DNA of 64,000 bases from Magicicada septendecula (taxonomy: Eukaryota > Arthropoda > Insecta > Hemiptera > Cicadidae), in assembly GCA_034769895.1 (NCBI GenBank), contig CM068372.1:435305458-435369457 (forward strand), given 5' to 3'. Under the pieces are notes generated by a model. It made no database searches, had not been told where the DNA came from, and saw only the letters and a list, made by a program, of their open reading frames with translations. Position numbers and translations under genes: made by a program. Of the stretch, positions 46,639-58,189 are shown in pieces; position 1 is the first letter of the stretch; each line of letters starts with the position of its first letter.

Positions 46639-46683
46639 CAGCCTCTGATGAAGCCTTCTAAAGGTGAAAGCCGGTAGAGGCTG
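46639..46683 (+). ncRNA. Hammerhead-ribozyme-like motif, probably degenerate
   Basis: CTGATGA at 46645-46651 and GAAA at 46666-46669 are the two conserved core boxes of a hammerhead. Between them GCCTT and AAGGT form a short stem II with a 3-base loop. CAGCCTCT (46639-46646) pairs fully with AGAGGCTG (46676-46683) as an outer stem. GAAAGCCGGTA matches the PLE-type end GAAACCGGTC imperfectly. Small type I hammerheads are known in Penelope-like elements. One extra base before the outer stem and a mismatch in stem III suggest weak or lost cleavage. Confidence 0.4.
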
Positions 46684-46971
46684 TAAGGTAAAACTTTACG
46701 TTTTTACTTATAAAAAACTTAGTGTTCCGAGTCGTCAATACTATAGTGATATTTAGTTGAATAATGTGTTAATATGGTGGATAGCGTAGTTTGTATTTAC
46801 AAATTCATCAATTAATTATTGTTACCGTGCTTTCGAAAAGTTTATTACCTGCAACCGTGTATAGAATAGTTTATGTTAGTGAAACTAATTTATAGCAGCC
46901 GTAGTATACTTACGAAGGTATAAGGTAATTTACTTATTTAAAGACAACTGGACGTTAGGTTAAGGTGGAAA

Positions 46972-47015
46972 CATAGCGAGTAGAAGAGATAGAAGAATCT
47001 CTTCTATTCGCTATG
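46972..47015. other. Near-perfect 19-bp hairpin with 6-base loop
   Basis: The arms 46972-46990 and 46997-47015 are reverse complements with a single G-U pair; the loop is AGAAGA. It sits in the presumed THAP intron. It is compact and fully paired, so it could be a foldback relic or a small structured RNA. A typical animal pre-miRNA is longer. Confidence 0.6.
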
Positions 47016-49538
47016 GTGGAAGTAACGATAATAGTCATTGACGGGTATGAAGTATAATTACGGATAATTTCATTTGTAATATAATGCAGACTCATCAAAA
47101 ATTAATTCAATTCGGATGTGGTTCTTCGTTTGTGTTTATGACATTTATCCACAAGCTAGAAGAATTACTCGATTGTACGTTAAAATATCTTCCGTTACAG
47201 TAAAAAGTTACCAAGGTTTCCTGTTTACATTTTATTTCCGTTTTAATGTCTGAATTAATAATTCCAACTTTCACATCAGCATATATAAATGACAGACTTT
47301 TTTCAGGCCTGCATATGCTGTAAACACAACACAATGTCTAGACTAAGCTTGGAGGTTGATAGCTCTAAAGGTAGCACTAATTTAATGTATGTGGTTTTAA
47401 CCAGTATAAGAGTGCGTTATAAATGTACTGAAAGTAATGGCATAGTCAAATATTGTTTGTAAATATTGTTATACAACGTACAGGACAAGTTCAAGACTAA
47501 ATGTAATATTACTATAGCTTGCATAACCCACACCTGGGCAAACATAACCTCACCTTGCCTGCATAACTGACTACTACCATAAGGTAACTAATAACCATAA
47601 ATATGAAATAATGAATTATGAAAATTATAATGCTCAGTGTATTATTATTTAAACGATTTATTATATAATTTGTATTGAACTGAACTAAAGCAAATAAAAC
47701 TTTTTATAGACTTCCAAAACAAAATAAAACTTTCAGATTCTGAACACTTTTTGTTTAGACATTATTGTCAGTATGTGTTTTATGTATGTAATACCCAATT
47801 TTACTTAAGTCACTGTGTTTAATGTAAAGGCAGTGCAGTTCAGCTTGAACAGTAACAGTAACGGAGCCATGTTATGTTGTGCATGAAATAGCTTTGTGGA
47901 GGATGGGGCATAAAGTAGTTTTATAGTTTCTTGTAAGAAATTTATTTTCAAAACGGATTGTATATAATATTTCTGGTTTGGTCAGTACTGTATTGTATTA
48001 AGCCAATACATGACATTAGTTATTATTAAAATGCACAAAGTAAACTAAAAATCTATTACATAAATGTGTATGTTAACCAGCTACTGAATATTATTATTTG
48101 GCCATGCAGAGCCATTTATTATAAACAAACAGTTCAACATAAACATAATATGATTGCAAGGTGGATATCCCTATTTTCACTACCTATGTTAAATTCTGAA
48201 AATTGAGAGGCATTTTTCAAAGAAATAACAAAATATAAAATATAATTTTGTTTTTAATCCTACAATATCTTTCATATAACATCAGTATTGGCACTCGCGA
48301 ATGCACAAGAAATTCAGATTTGGTGCTCTTTCACTTTTGGCATGCATAGCTGATGTTAAGATGTCCTTCCCATACCAACAAATAAATGTTGCCAATTCTT
48401 ATCAGCTTACAGAAATGTCTCTTTTCAGTGATATAGCACATCAGGTTTTGGATCTGTTAGCTGTTTTTGTATGTGGTTTGTTTTAGTAATGTGTTATTAG
48501 GCTGTCAGAAATTATATCAGTGACATGAGTATCATTAATGTTACCCTTCATGTTACTGGAAAACTCTTCAAAGTGGTCTCAGCAGATCATGAATTCAATC
48601 AGTCCCAGTTCTCCTTTTTATATGCAGTTTACAAACTATGAAATATTGTTCCATTGTTCATTATGGTATTTCAAGTCATTAAAAATTATAATGTGTACAC
48701 GATTACTAATATTATTTGTCAAAGATTTTCTGTTTAAGACCAGATTCAATTTACTGCACCCTGAAAGCTATAAATAAGATGAAACGCGTCTTCAGACTAG
48801 ATAAAGCAGAACAAATATTTCAGCTCTTTAAATCTGTCAAACGCTTCAAACTTCCATTGTAAACAACAGTTTGCTAGCAGTATTGCAGTGTATTCCCACA
48901 GCTGTTAATTTGGAAGTTATGTGAAACAGAGTATACTGTATGACTTCTGCAAACATTTTGACTCTGAGGTTTCATAAAAATTTTAGCATTCAGTTGATAA
49001 GCAATTGTTGTTTCCTTCTCAAAATAATTCTAAAATTATATCAAAAGGTAAATAGGAATTTAAATTAAAAACAAAGTCTGTGTCAAAATAAGTAACATGG
49101 TATGACAAAGTGATAAAAAAAATTGTGGACACATGTTTGTATGGCTTCAAAGAAAAGTGTACTTTTATGGGGAAAACAATTTCCAGGAATCATCAGTACC
49201 TATAGTTAGCACTGTAGGTTGAATGCTCTTCTGTACGTTAGCTCATTCCAATTACATGTGCAGAAGTAATGTGACTTTTCCTCTACATAAGTGGTCTCAG
49301 TATCACCTTTCAACCAAGAACACTTTATTGAATGAAATGAAGTAGGTACCTTGCCCAACTAAGATATAGCATCCTCATTGGTTAAACTGAGGTCTGAGAA
49401 TGGGAATACATTATTTATTAATAAAGATATGTGCATTTAATCTAAAAGTGTCCTTAATCAGATGTTATTCTTGTGCTAAATTGTGAGTGATGTAGATTTA
49501 GTCTTCATTGACTGCCAACTTGTTTTCATTTGTTTCAG

Positions 49539-49600
49539 GTGTTAACAAGATCAATTTATCCATCATCTGACAAATGGAAGAGATCAAATTTGAGGACAAG
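49539..49600 (+). CDS. THAP gene, possible exon 3
   Basis: A good acceptor (TTTTCATTTGTTTCAG) ends at 49538. The 62-base segment that follows continues phase 0 from exon 2 without a stop, ending with the Arg-rich RSNLRTR, and meets a donor (AAG|GTATAA) at 49601. It would extend the protein after the Pro-rich stretch. No homology supports it, and the intron would be 4.3 kb, so the join is tentative. No later exon was found in the window. Confidence 0.35.
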
Positions 49601-52600
49601 GTATAAAGTTTAAAAATAAAAATTTATTTTTTGCTGTTTAATGTATGTATTAAATTGATACACGTGTTACATATTGTAACGTTATAACTGGTGTGTCTCT
49701 GTAAAATGTGTACCAGTTTTATATTTGTGTAGTGTTAGTATTAGTGCGTTCGTCTCGCACTGGGGTCGTTACATCTATTTTGCGCTATCGATGTCCGTAG
49801 CATTGCGGTAATTACCAGTACAGCACAGCAGTAACCTTACCTGTTCTTATATAGGGGTGTGTTAATCCCGGGTGGCGCCAAATTCTTTATTAAAACAATT
49901 AAACTTATTAATCTGTATCTTACTAGGGTGTTATCAGCTATGACGGTCGGGGCGTTCAAATAATTCCCGCTCGTTCAGCCTTCTGGATTGAGTAGGTAGT
50001 TGTACGAATTGCAACTTGAGCGCTGATAAATCTAGCTTTCGTAAACCAACACAAGTAATACAATACACTCCCTATGAAATAATAACAACGGTTACTCCCT
50101 GTACTAGTTATTTTAATGTTTGGTAAGTAAAATTTTCAGTTAAACAATTAAATTATGTTGGTTGATTATTAAATTTGCACCGACTTTTTACATGAAACAA
50201 TGTCTCTCAGGATGACGAATCGATTATGGAACGATATATTCACATCAGCATGGCAGCTGAACATGTAGTTATTATAATTAATTTTGTTCCAAAATCGGGG
50301 GATTCTTTTGATTACAAGACAAAGAATTCCTATGATTATAATAAAAGTACTTTACCTTACTCTAAGTGTACATAAATAATAAGGTGTGTGGTTACAATCT
50401 GTTCTGTAGTGTCGTTAAATGTGTTTCGAACGTTCGTATTCAAATAATAGGTTACATTTTATGTTAACAAATTTTCAGTGTGTTTATTTTGCTTAATTAA
50501 TCTTTGAAAGAGAATATTCGGTTTATAGTGAGATATCAAATTACTTTTAGTAAAATTTAGAGTGATTTTATTTTTGGAAATAAGGTAATTCAATGGTACT
50601 TAACACATCAGCATGACTTGGTGTTTTCATTCATTGGGTCGGAAGAGGATTGGGCTGCAATAGTTTCTATTTTCATTAATCTTGGGACTTAAGTAGGTCA
50701 GGCGTCCTTTTCATATAGGATGTGGTCATATTTTTCTGTTAATATGGTTCTTGGCCTTTAGTTGACTGCTCCAATGGTTCGTCTGCTTCTTATTCAGTCA
50801 TGGTTTTGAATTTCGTTCACTGTTTTACATTATTTAATTAAAAATTGGTCTTCCAAAATTCGGCTTCTGTCCTGGTAGAGTGACGCTTTACGAGTAACGA
50901 TATTCAACGGTAATTTTCGCCACCAACGTTCGTTTCTATGGTTACCGATGAATTCTGATTGGCTTAGATTGATATAAATCCATTGTTATCAAAATTTGAA
51001 TTCTTTTCAAAATCCTAGTATATCTTCTGATTGCTGTTATTCCTCTATCTTCCTTCCTAAGTATTAAATATTGTCACTATAGTATGTATTTCCTTTCATA
51101 GATTAATTTGATACCCCACAAGTTTGGGTTATTTTAGGTTTTATGTTTTTACAATTATTTTAATACTTGTTATTTACATTTCTTTTTGAATTCCAATACT
51201 TATTATAATATTTTGTCTTAAAAATGATTTACAATTTATCCTTGGTGAGTCATTCGCCTCGGATTTGCTAATTTCTTAGTTAACTTATTACAATTTGTAG
51301 TTGTTTGTTTTTGACAGTTAGGCATTTTCATAGGCCTAAGTAGCCATTATGGTATTTGACTTATTTCATTCAAATTACATCTTATTTTAGCCTAATGGTC
51401 TTTATTTTGTTATTATAATTGGTTGTGTTGTGTTTTGGGTCTGTTTATGTGTTACTATTTTGTCACTATTATTTTATACATAATTGTTTACTATCTGGTT
51501 TCCTCGTTTTCTAGTCATACATTTCTTAACTTTTTTACTTATTTAATTTGCCAATAATAACAATGTGGCTATTATTTACTATTTTTTGATCTTATTAAAT
51601 ACAACATCTAGGCCTATGGTCTGTATAATTCTTCCAGCCAGCCATTCATAAACTTGCTTAAATAATTATTTGATTTTATTTGCTAATATTTGTTTACAAT
51701 TCATGTCATTTTATATCATTTTTTGTGTGATAAACAACATCACTTTTTATGAACTTACTTTAATAACGATCCATTATAACATGGGTGTTTATTGATTGGT
51801 TTTAAACTCCTTAATTTTTAAACAATCTTTACTTCCCTCCACGTTAACACTATCTGTTTTCTCTTTCAGGGTATTCTCCCTTTTAATTATAACTGCATTC
51901 AATTAAATTTAACAATAATACTCTTTCTTAACTAAATACTGTCTTCATCACTTTTCAGCGTTCATTATACTTTAATTAACTGTTTATACTTATTACTATT
52001 CTTAATTACTACTATTCTTCACTTTTAATCATTTAGTGTTTCCTTTGGATTTATTAAGTGTTTATGCTTTTATCATTCACTATTTTTCACTATATTAACA
52101 TTCTTTATTTTACACTATTCTCATTTAATCATCACCTTCACTTTTAAATTATTTATAGTTTATTATAATTTAATTAGTGTTTTTTCTTTATCACTATACT
52201 TTGGGGTTTTTACACTTTCATTTTGCACTTCACAAATGTTTTTGTTTTTTAAGTGTTTCTAAATGGGTAATTCCTCTAATTACTATCTCACTACCGTACT
52301 ATCTCTTGTCATTACAAATCTCAATAATATTAACAATTTTATGTCTTTATATTTTATCATTACATCTAACTCTAATTTGTGGGTTAGTTTGCTTTTTTAT
52401 ATTTAACATAGTTTAATTGGGTTTCTTTCAATTGTTATTTACTTTTTTATCCATTAATTGATAATAATATTTACTTTTTTTCATAGGTTAATTATTGGTC
52501 TTTTTTCCAATATTACATTTGAGTGTATTATTTCTTCTGCTCATATTCTTTATTACTTGTTTGTGTCTTATCATTTGTTTTCATTTTTATTTATTTCCCT

Positions 52601-53376
52601 TTATCTTGGGTTTGTTTCTTTTTCATTTCCCTCCTTCTTCATTTTCATTGTATTTGGTTAATACCTTGGTTTTCCACCTTCTCCCTTGGGTTCATTTTAA
52701 TATGTTGCATTGAGTCATTCAATTCTTTTAATTTGTTTCATTTTTGTTTGGTTTCGGTTTTTTCCCTTCCTCATTTGGTTTTGTTAATCACTTTCTTCTT
52801 TGGTTTTATTCTTGTTTGTTTTTTGTGGTTCCCTTCTTCTTTTGTTTCCTTTTGTTGGGTCAGTCACTTGGGTTAGGTCAAGTCGTCGTTTGTCGTGTCA
52901 TTGTCTTTATATTTTATTTATATTAAACATTTTATTTTATATGCAGTATTATTTTATATTCAGAATCATCTTTTTCATCCCTGGTATTGGGGTTGCTTAT
53001 TTGTGTTGTAACATAATGCCTCTCCTTCAAAATTGATCATTTTGATTAAACACTAGCATAGTTTTTTATGAAATTGTCAGTTATATATTATTTTTTCCTT
53101 TTCTTTCTTGTTTGTTTCTTCATTCTTATTTCTCTTCTTACTTGATTCATTCCATTTTATTTGGATCTGTTTTTATTTATTTCCATTAGTGTGTTCTCCC
53201 TTTTATATAATTTTTTCCCTAACTTTTTAGTAGCTGGTTTCTTCCATTACTACTCATTTTTTCTGAGACCAGAGGAACATCATCCCTGCACAGTTCATTT
53301 TGATTGCTGGACTTTTTCAACAGTCAATCTGAAATACCTTTTTTGTCAACTTGTGACTTAAATTAATAATAATAAT
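49601..53376. other. AT-rich, then strongly T-rich tract; possible old retroelement on the minus strand
   Basis: No gene is supported. At 49676 TGTAACGTTATAACTGG resembles an LTR tip. A palindromic TGGCGCCA lies at about 49873, and the minus strand there has TATATAAG. From about 51000 the plus strand is T-rich; its complement has the A/G-rich look of element B's non-coding internal part. Open frames here (52177-53361) encode only Phe/Leu/Ser-rich hydrophobic strings expected from T-rich DNA. Confidence 0.35.
53373..53376. repeat. Target site duplication of element B (TAAT)
   Basis: TAAT at 53373-53376 recurs at 63354-63357 just outside the other LTR. Four bases suits Gypsy- or BEL-type integrases. 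The site is AT-rich, so some chance match is possible. Confidence 0.7.
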
Positions 53377-54566
53377 TGTAACATCACAAGATGTCACCTA
53401 ACCTAAGTGTATGTTATTAGATTTCATAAAACAAGATAAACATGTAAATAGGTATAGACTAGTCAAAATAAACAAGAAAGAAGAAACCAAGAGAGAAGAA
53501 TAAAGCAGAAGTGCCATGGGAAACAGTAACGCAATAGCTGTTTGACACTACAACTAGACTGAGACTAAAACGAACTAATGGACAGAATAGATTTAAATTC
53601 AACTGTCAATTCAGTAAATGGTTAATGTAAACCGAATGTCATTTATAAACAAAAAACAAACGAATTAGCAGTTAAATACTGTGAAAGCAAAATCAGCATT
53701 TTCTGATAATAAATGTGACTATGAACAGTAGATAATGAAGGCCAAAACCAATGTTAACAATGGCTATATTGTAGGAACTAAGATGTATTTCTGCATCAAA
53801 TATACCTGTCAGAAAAGAGAGCTGACTATATAAGAGAATCTTATACCAATAAGATGTCTCTGTAATTTACCAAATTGAGAACCCATAGGCATTATAAAGG
53901 CCAAATTTCAGTGTAGGTGATATTCTACACTTAACAAACTTAGACCAAACACTAGTCAATAAAGTGACTATTAATAATTATCACCAGTGCAAAATAAAAT
54001 GCACCAGAACAATGGTTATGCATTAACATAACGAAAAATGATATTAAAACGATAGGTTTAGCCACGATTTTATTTGTAAATAGTAGTTCAAAACTAACTA
54101 ACAATAGACAAAATGTCATTAGTCAGTAGGTTCATTTATTACTATGTATAGAATTAAGGTGTAAAAGTAAAGTTCAGTGAAAAAAAAAACGTCAGTACAG
54201 TATTAATGGAGTCCACACATAAACATTTGTTTAATAAAATGTTATGTGGAAACGAGAAAGGTTAACTAAAAAGTGTAAAATCGGCGACTCATAAAGAGCA
54301 GACGACAGTAAGAATAGTGTACCCGAACATTGATTTCCTAACAATGTCGGTTAAGGTGAAGATAATCCGAGATCGAGTGATATCAATTTAAAGGAAACAA
54401 AACAATCTTTAATTTGATAATAATATCAACTCAATCGTGACGGTATTAAGTGTATGACAACTGTTAGCATCATTTTATAAATGTATATCAGGAATCTTGT
54501 ACCAATAATAATAACAATGACAACAGACGCGACCTGTCAATCATCTCAACATTCGACGGTTGGAAA

Positions 54567-54590
54567 ACCGTTACCAACCGCCAAAAAGTG
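54567..54590. other. Hairpin upstream of the element B TATA box
   Basis: CGGTTGG and CCAACCG form a 7-bp perfect inverted repeat about 90 bases before the TATA box. It is present in both LTRs (second copy near 61370). A protein-binding palindrome is possible. Confidence 0.45.
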
Positions 54591-54679
54591 ATACGTCATT
54601 TTTCGTCTTACCTGTCTGGACCAATAGGAAAATTAGTTATAAAATGATAATTTTACCTAAGCCCAATCCAACAGGTGGG

Positions 54680-54688
54680 TATAAAAAG
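54680..54688 (+). promoter_or_regulatory. TATA box of element B LTR
   Basis: TATAAAAAG at 54680-54688 (second copy at 61486-61494) follows a CCAAT-containing stretch. Transcription would start near 54710. That leaves an R-U5 segment of about 1.8 kb, very long for an LTR element. Confidence 0.6.
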
Positions 54689-56550
54689 ACAGACCGGCGA
54701 ATTTTGAGGGAGACCTTTATCATCTAACGAGCTGAACAGACGTACGCTCGTCTCCGTCATGTTTCATCTTATAACATAGCGTCAGTTACCTTGTACTCTG
54801 GAACCAATAGTTAACAACGGGAAACTTTACTTCAAGTGCATCATCAATTATCTACAGTGTTCAAGTGCAGTTTATTTTAATTTTGTGCGGGAATAACGAA
54901 CAGAAAAGAATTTATTGTCAGTATTCACGATCCATTTTTATCAGAAGAGGATCGAATTTCTGTTCTTGTGCGAATTAGTGCTGAAAGAAAGTAATCTCTA
55001 TAATCCGATTACTTAAGTGATAAAAGGTTTTAATTAAAATAATTAAAACCACGAAGGTAAAAGTGCAATCATTATTATACTTGATCTGAGCGCAATAACT
55101 TGTATTTTGCTACCATAACCTGTACTGACGCAAAACACAAAAACAGTATCTACGATTACACCACGTTTCAATTTTTTATTCAAATTTGTTATTAGTAAGT
55201 AAGCTATATGTTAGTGGTAAGGGTCCTCAATTGAATAATATTGTCATTAGAAAAGCAAGCGTTAAAGAAACGCACGATCTTACAATAGATCGTTTTTTTT
55301 ATTTTAATTACTTGGTCAAAGTAACTTCAACTTTTTTGATCAATTGTATCATTGGATACTGTGTAGGCATAATTGTTTTCTTTCGTGTCTCAAAGAATTC
55401 ACTACTGAGATAATAATAATAACGATAATAACAATAATAATACTAATATTAACAATTATAATAATTTTATATTACAATAAATAGTATCTTGACTTAACCA
55501 AATTTATAACTCATGTTCTGAGCCAGCCGTATGAGGCATATAATAATTAAGTTTTCATTGTACAACGTTATATGTTATATTATGTGTATTTTTTGAATTC
55601 ACTAGAAGGGTGCAAATAAACCCATTATTAACAGCATCACCTGATTTGATTTATTTTATTTTTTCTGAATAATTAAATAGTTTCTTTTATTAAACTTAAA
55701 CAACCTTCTGTTGTGTTTGACACATTGGAATAACATAGCCAAAAAGTGGTATTCAACTATTTTAAATTTTCAATTCATCTATTAATTTTTATGAACGGGT
55801 TTTACACGGGATTTTCCCTGAATAAATCTGTGTGGCGCCCATTAATTTAATAAACAAGGTGACATAACCTTGCAACTAAAGGGAGTTGATGAATGTAAGC
55901 TGAGTTGACAGTTTAGTGAGCTTCAAGTAAACGCAATCAGGTACATAAAAGTATATGTTTGTTTATGATATTGTCCAGACTTTACAGGACTTGACTTACT
56001 CAGACTACCTGCAATCAGAAGAAGTTTCTACAACCAGTTTCAACCAGACGAGATCTACTATCAAGTAATCAACTGCCATATTTCATGTTTTAATTTAAGA
56101 TAATCTAACATTTAAAAAATAACCAACTTTATTATTTTTTGTTTAATACAAGGGAATTCTTTAAAAACAAGAGTATTCAAACCATTGTAAACACTGTGAG
56201 TAACTTGAATGTTGTATGGTAAAATATTTTACTACATTGGTCACCTTCAAGTAGAAACAACCATTCTCAACATTGAGTTATCTCCAAGGAACACTTCACC
56301 CATAGATGACTTTTGTTTTAATGAGACTTTTAATACTTTAACCACAAATTTAAATTTAAACAATAACCACTCTTTTATTTATTTTGGTTCAAGTTAATTA
56401 AACGTAACGTAAATTCGATAATAATAATAAACATAATAATAACTTTTAAGATAACACCCCGAAGAAGAATAATACGTTATAAATTGACGCATCCAACGGG
56501 TGGCAGAAGTAACCACGAAACACACACACATTATTAATAGGATTACAAGT

Positions 56551-56570
56551 TGGCGCACCAACTAGTGTGG
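56551..56570 (+). promoter_or_regulatory. Element B primer binding site
   Basis: TGGCGCACCAACTAGTGTGG begins three bases after the LTR end. TGG fits a tRNA CCA end. The primer tRNA was not identified and differs from the tRNA-Ser type of element A. Confidence 0.6.
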
Positions 56571-56638
56571 CTTAAAAAATATTAAATAAATATATTTTTT
56601 ATATTTTATATTAGCCCGGTAGACACGAAAAAATTAAC

Positions 56639-58189
56639 ATGCCGCACACCCATCAGTACGATACAAGATATAAGGACAGTAGGGTAGGAGAGATGCAACG
56701 GGAGGTAGATACATACGAAGCGCAACCCACAGACGAGATGGAGGTTATTACAATCAATAACATCGAAACTAGTAACGACGAAACACCTCACGTAGCACCA
56801 GAGATAGAAGTGACTGTTGACAACCAACCCAGACGGTCTGAAGAACTCCCACAACCAAACAGACCATCCGAAGAGGCAAAATGGGATCAAATGATGAGAA
56901 TGATGATGGAACAATTCGGACAGGTGAAGGAAGATAGTCGATCAATGAATAAAAATATGGAATCACTTAGTAAGAATATGGAATCACTGAAGGAGGACCT
57001 AAATAAAAGGATTGACAATACTCATAAGTCTATGGACGCACTGAACAATAAAATCGACAATAACTGCCAAGCCATTAGAGAAGAATTGAACACCACATTA
57101 ATGAAAATTAGCCAAAAAATGGATGACATGAATAACCGGAAGTGGGGAGAAGAACGGAAGGTATCCGAAGACAACAACATGGAACAAATGAATCCAGAGC
57201 CGGAGAATAATGAAGAAGGAAAGGACGACAATGACTCAGAGATAGAAGAAGTACCAAATGATGAAGCCATGGAAGAAGTAAGTCTACAATTCGCAGACAC
57301 TGATAACCAAACTGAGGATAAAGAAGACTCGAAAGCATTGGTGCCTGAGGATACACACCATAGGAATGAAGAGAACACTCAGCATAAAGAAACTATCATT
57401 AAAAATGTAAGGAACAAGATAATTAAGAAGACAGGAGAGAAAGAGACAAAGATAAAAAGAATAATACGCTCTAAGAAAACAAGGATTACAAAGGAAATAT
57501 TAGAAATGACTAGGAGTGGATTAATTAACTTCGTAGACAACCCAATTATTCGTCATAGAGCAAGGACCAATGGTAAGAAGTATAAACAAGACTCCATGAA
57601 AATATTAAAAATAAACCACCATAAACCCGTGGGTAAAAAATTAAATAAGAATCCGATTAAATTAAATGTACCACCAAATAAAATACGTCAAACAAAATCA
57701 ATCGATTCCTTAGTACATAACCGATCATTAAACCATTTAAGTAATGACCCAGATGACGGAACGATTAAAACAACGTTACATGCCATTGACTATGTTATGG
57801 CGGAGAAGGTCATAAACAACGAGGTATTTAAGGTGAATACTCCTAGAAGAAAGAGGCTTCACAGGGAGAAGGAAAATGATCAAGAACGACTGGACCAGCT
57901 TATTGAAAGGTACGCCCAAAGAATAAGGGAAATGCGGAAGAAGAGGGACCAAGCGAAGGAAAAATCCAACCAGGAAATGAACAAAGGTCAATCAGGATTA
58001 GAAGGAGGGCCAGACATCAATAATAGCCCAGGCCCAGAGTACAATGAACACAATAATACCAAAGATGATGAGAGGAAGAAGGCAAGGAAACGGGGCGCCA
58101 ATGACTATCTGGTAGCCGCCAAGTGGAAGAACCGCATGATAGGAATAGAGTGGAAGAGCACAAATAACCCCATGAATATCGACGGATAA
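56639..58189 (+). CDS. Element B coiled-coil, highly charged protein, 516 aa (Gag-like, unknown family)
   Basis: The ATG at 56639 lies 69 bases after the PBS and is the first in a long open frame. Residues 1-80 are acidic. Residues about 84-170 form a coiled coil with repeated SKNMESLKEDLNKRID-type heptads. Residues 171-245 are acidic (many Asp, Glu, Asn). Residues about 255-355 are strongly basic (Lys/Arg/Ile, such as KIKRIIRSKK), suited to RNA binding. Residues 403-445 hold a second charged helix (LIERYAQRIREMRKKRDQ). The C-terminus has Trp-containing WKNRMIGIEWK. No CCHC knuckle, DSG or YxDD motif is seen. As the sole ORF after a PBS it is probably a structural, RNA-coating protein; this is inference. 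The reading frame is intact, which agrees with the young LTRs. Confidence 0.75.
   Translation: MPHTHQYDTRYKDSRVGEMQREVDTYEAQPTDEMEVITINNIETSNDETPHVAPEIEVTVDNQPRRSEELPQPNRPSEEAKWDQMMRMMMEQFGQVKEDSRSMNKNMESLSKNMESLKEDLNKRIDNTHKSMDALNNKIDNNCQAIREELNTTLMKISQKMDDMNNRKWGEERKVSEDNNMEQMNPEPENNEEGKDDNDSEIEEVPNDEAMEEVSLQFADTDNQTEDKEDSKALVPEDTHHRNEENTQHKETIIKNVRNKIIKKTGEKETKIKRIIRSKKTRITKEILEMTRSGLINFVDNPIIRHRARTNGKKYKQDSMKILKINHHKPVGKKLNKNPIKLNVPPNKIRQTKSIDSLVHNRSLNHLSNDPDDGTIKTTLHAIDYVMAEKVINNEVFKVNTPRRKRLHREKENDQERLDQLIERYAQRIREMRKKRDQAKEKSNQEMNKGQSGLEGGPDINNSPGPEYNEHNNTKDDERKKARKRGANDYLVAAKWKNRMIGIEWKSTNNPMNIDG

Larger units (their letters stand above)
45192..49538 (+). other. Probable intron of the THAP gene with repeats
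   Basis: No exon with convincing splice sites and homology was found between 45192 and 49538. The stretch holds a short tandem repeat (45358-45431), an inverted-repeat arm and hammerhead-like motif (46580-46683), and a strong hairpin (46972-47015). Short ORFs near 46331, 48301 and 48538 lack recognisable motifs. Confidence 0.4.
53377..56547 (+). mobile_element. Element B 5' LTR, 3171 bp
   Basis: It runs from TGTAACATCACAAGATG to AGGATTACA. It contains a clear TATA box (54680), an inverted repeat upstream of it, several AATAAA signals (for example about 55476, 55617 and 55822), and a C-terminal half with small ORFs that lack ATG starts. It has 23 bases (about 54274-54296) missing from the 3' LTR. 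Confidence 0.88.

Noticed and set aside
46328..46648. 106-codon frame in the THAP intron
   Set aside because: It starts with GTG, has no homology and runs into the inverted-repeat arm.
52177..53361. Several hydrophobic frames that look like membrane proteins
   Set aside because: T-rich DNA read in any frame gives Phe/Leu/Ser strings. They overlap each other and lack motifs or start context.
55186..55413. 75-codon frame in both element B LTRs
   Set aside because: It starts with TTG and is identical only because the LTRs are identical; no motif is seen.
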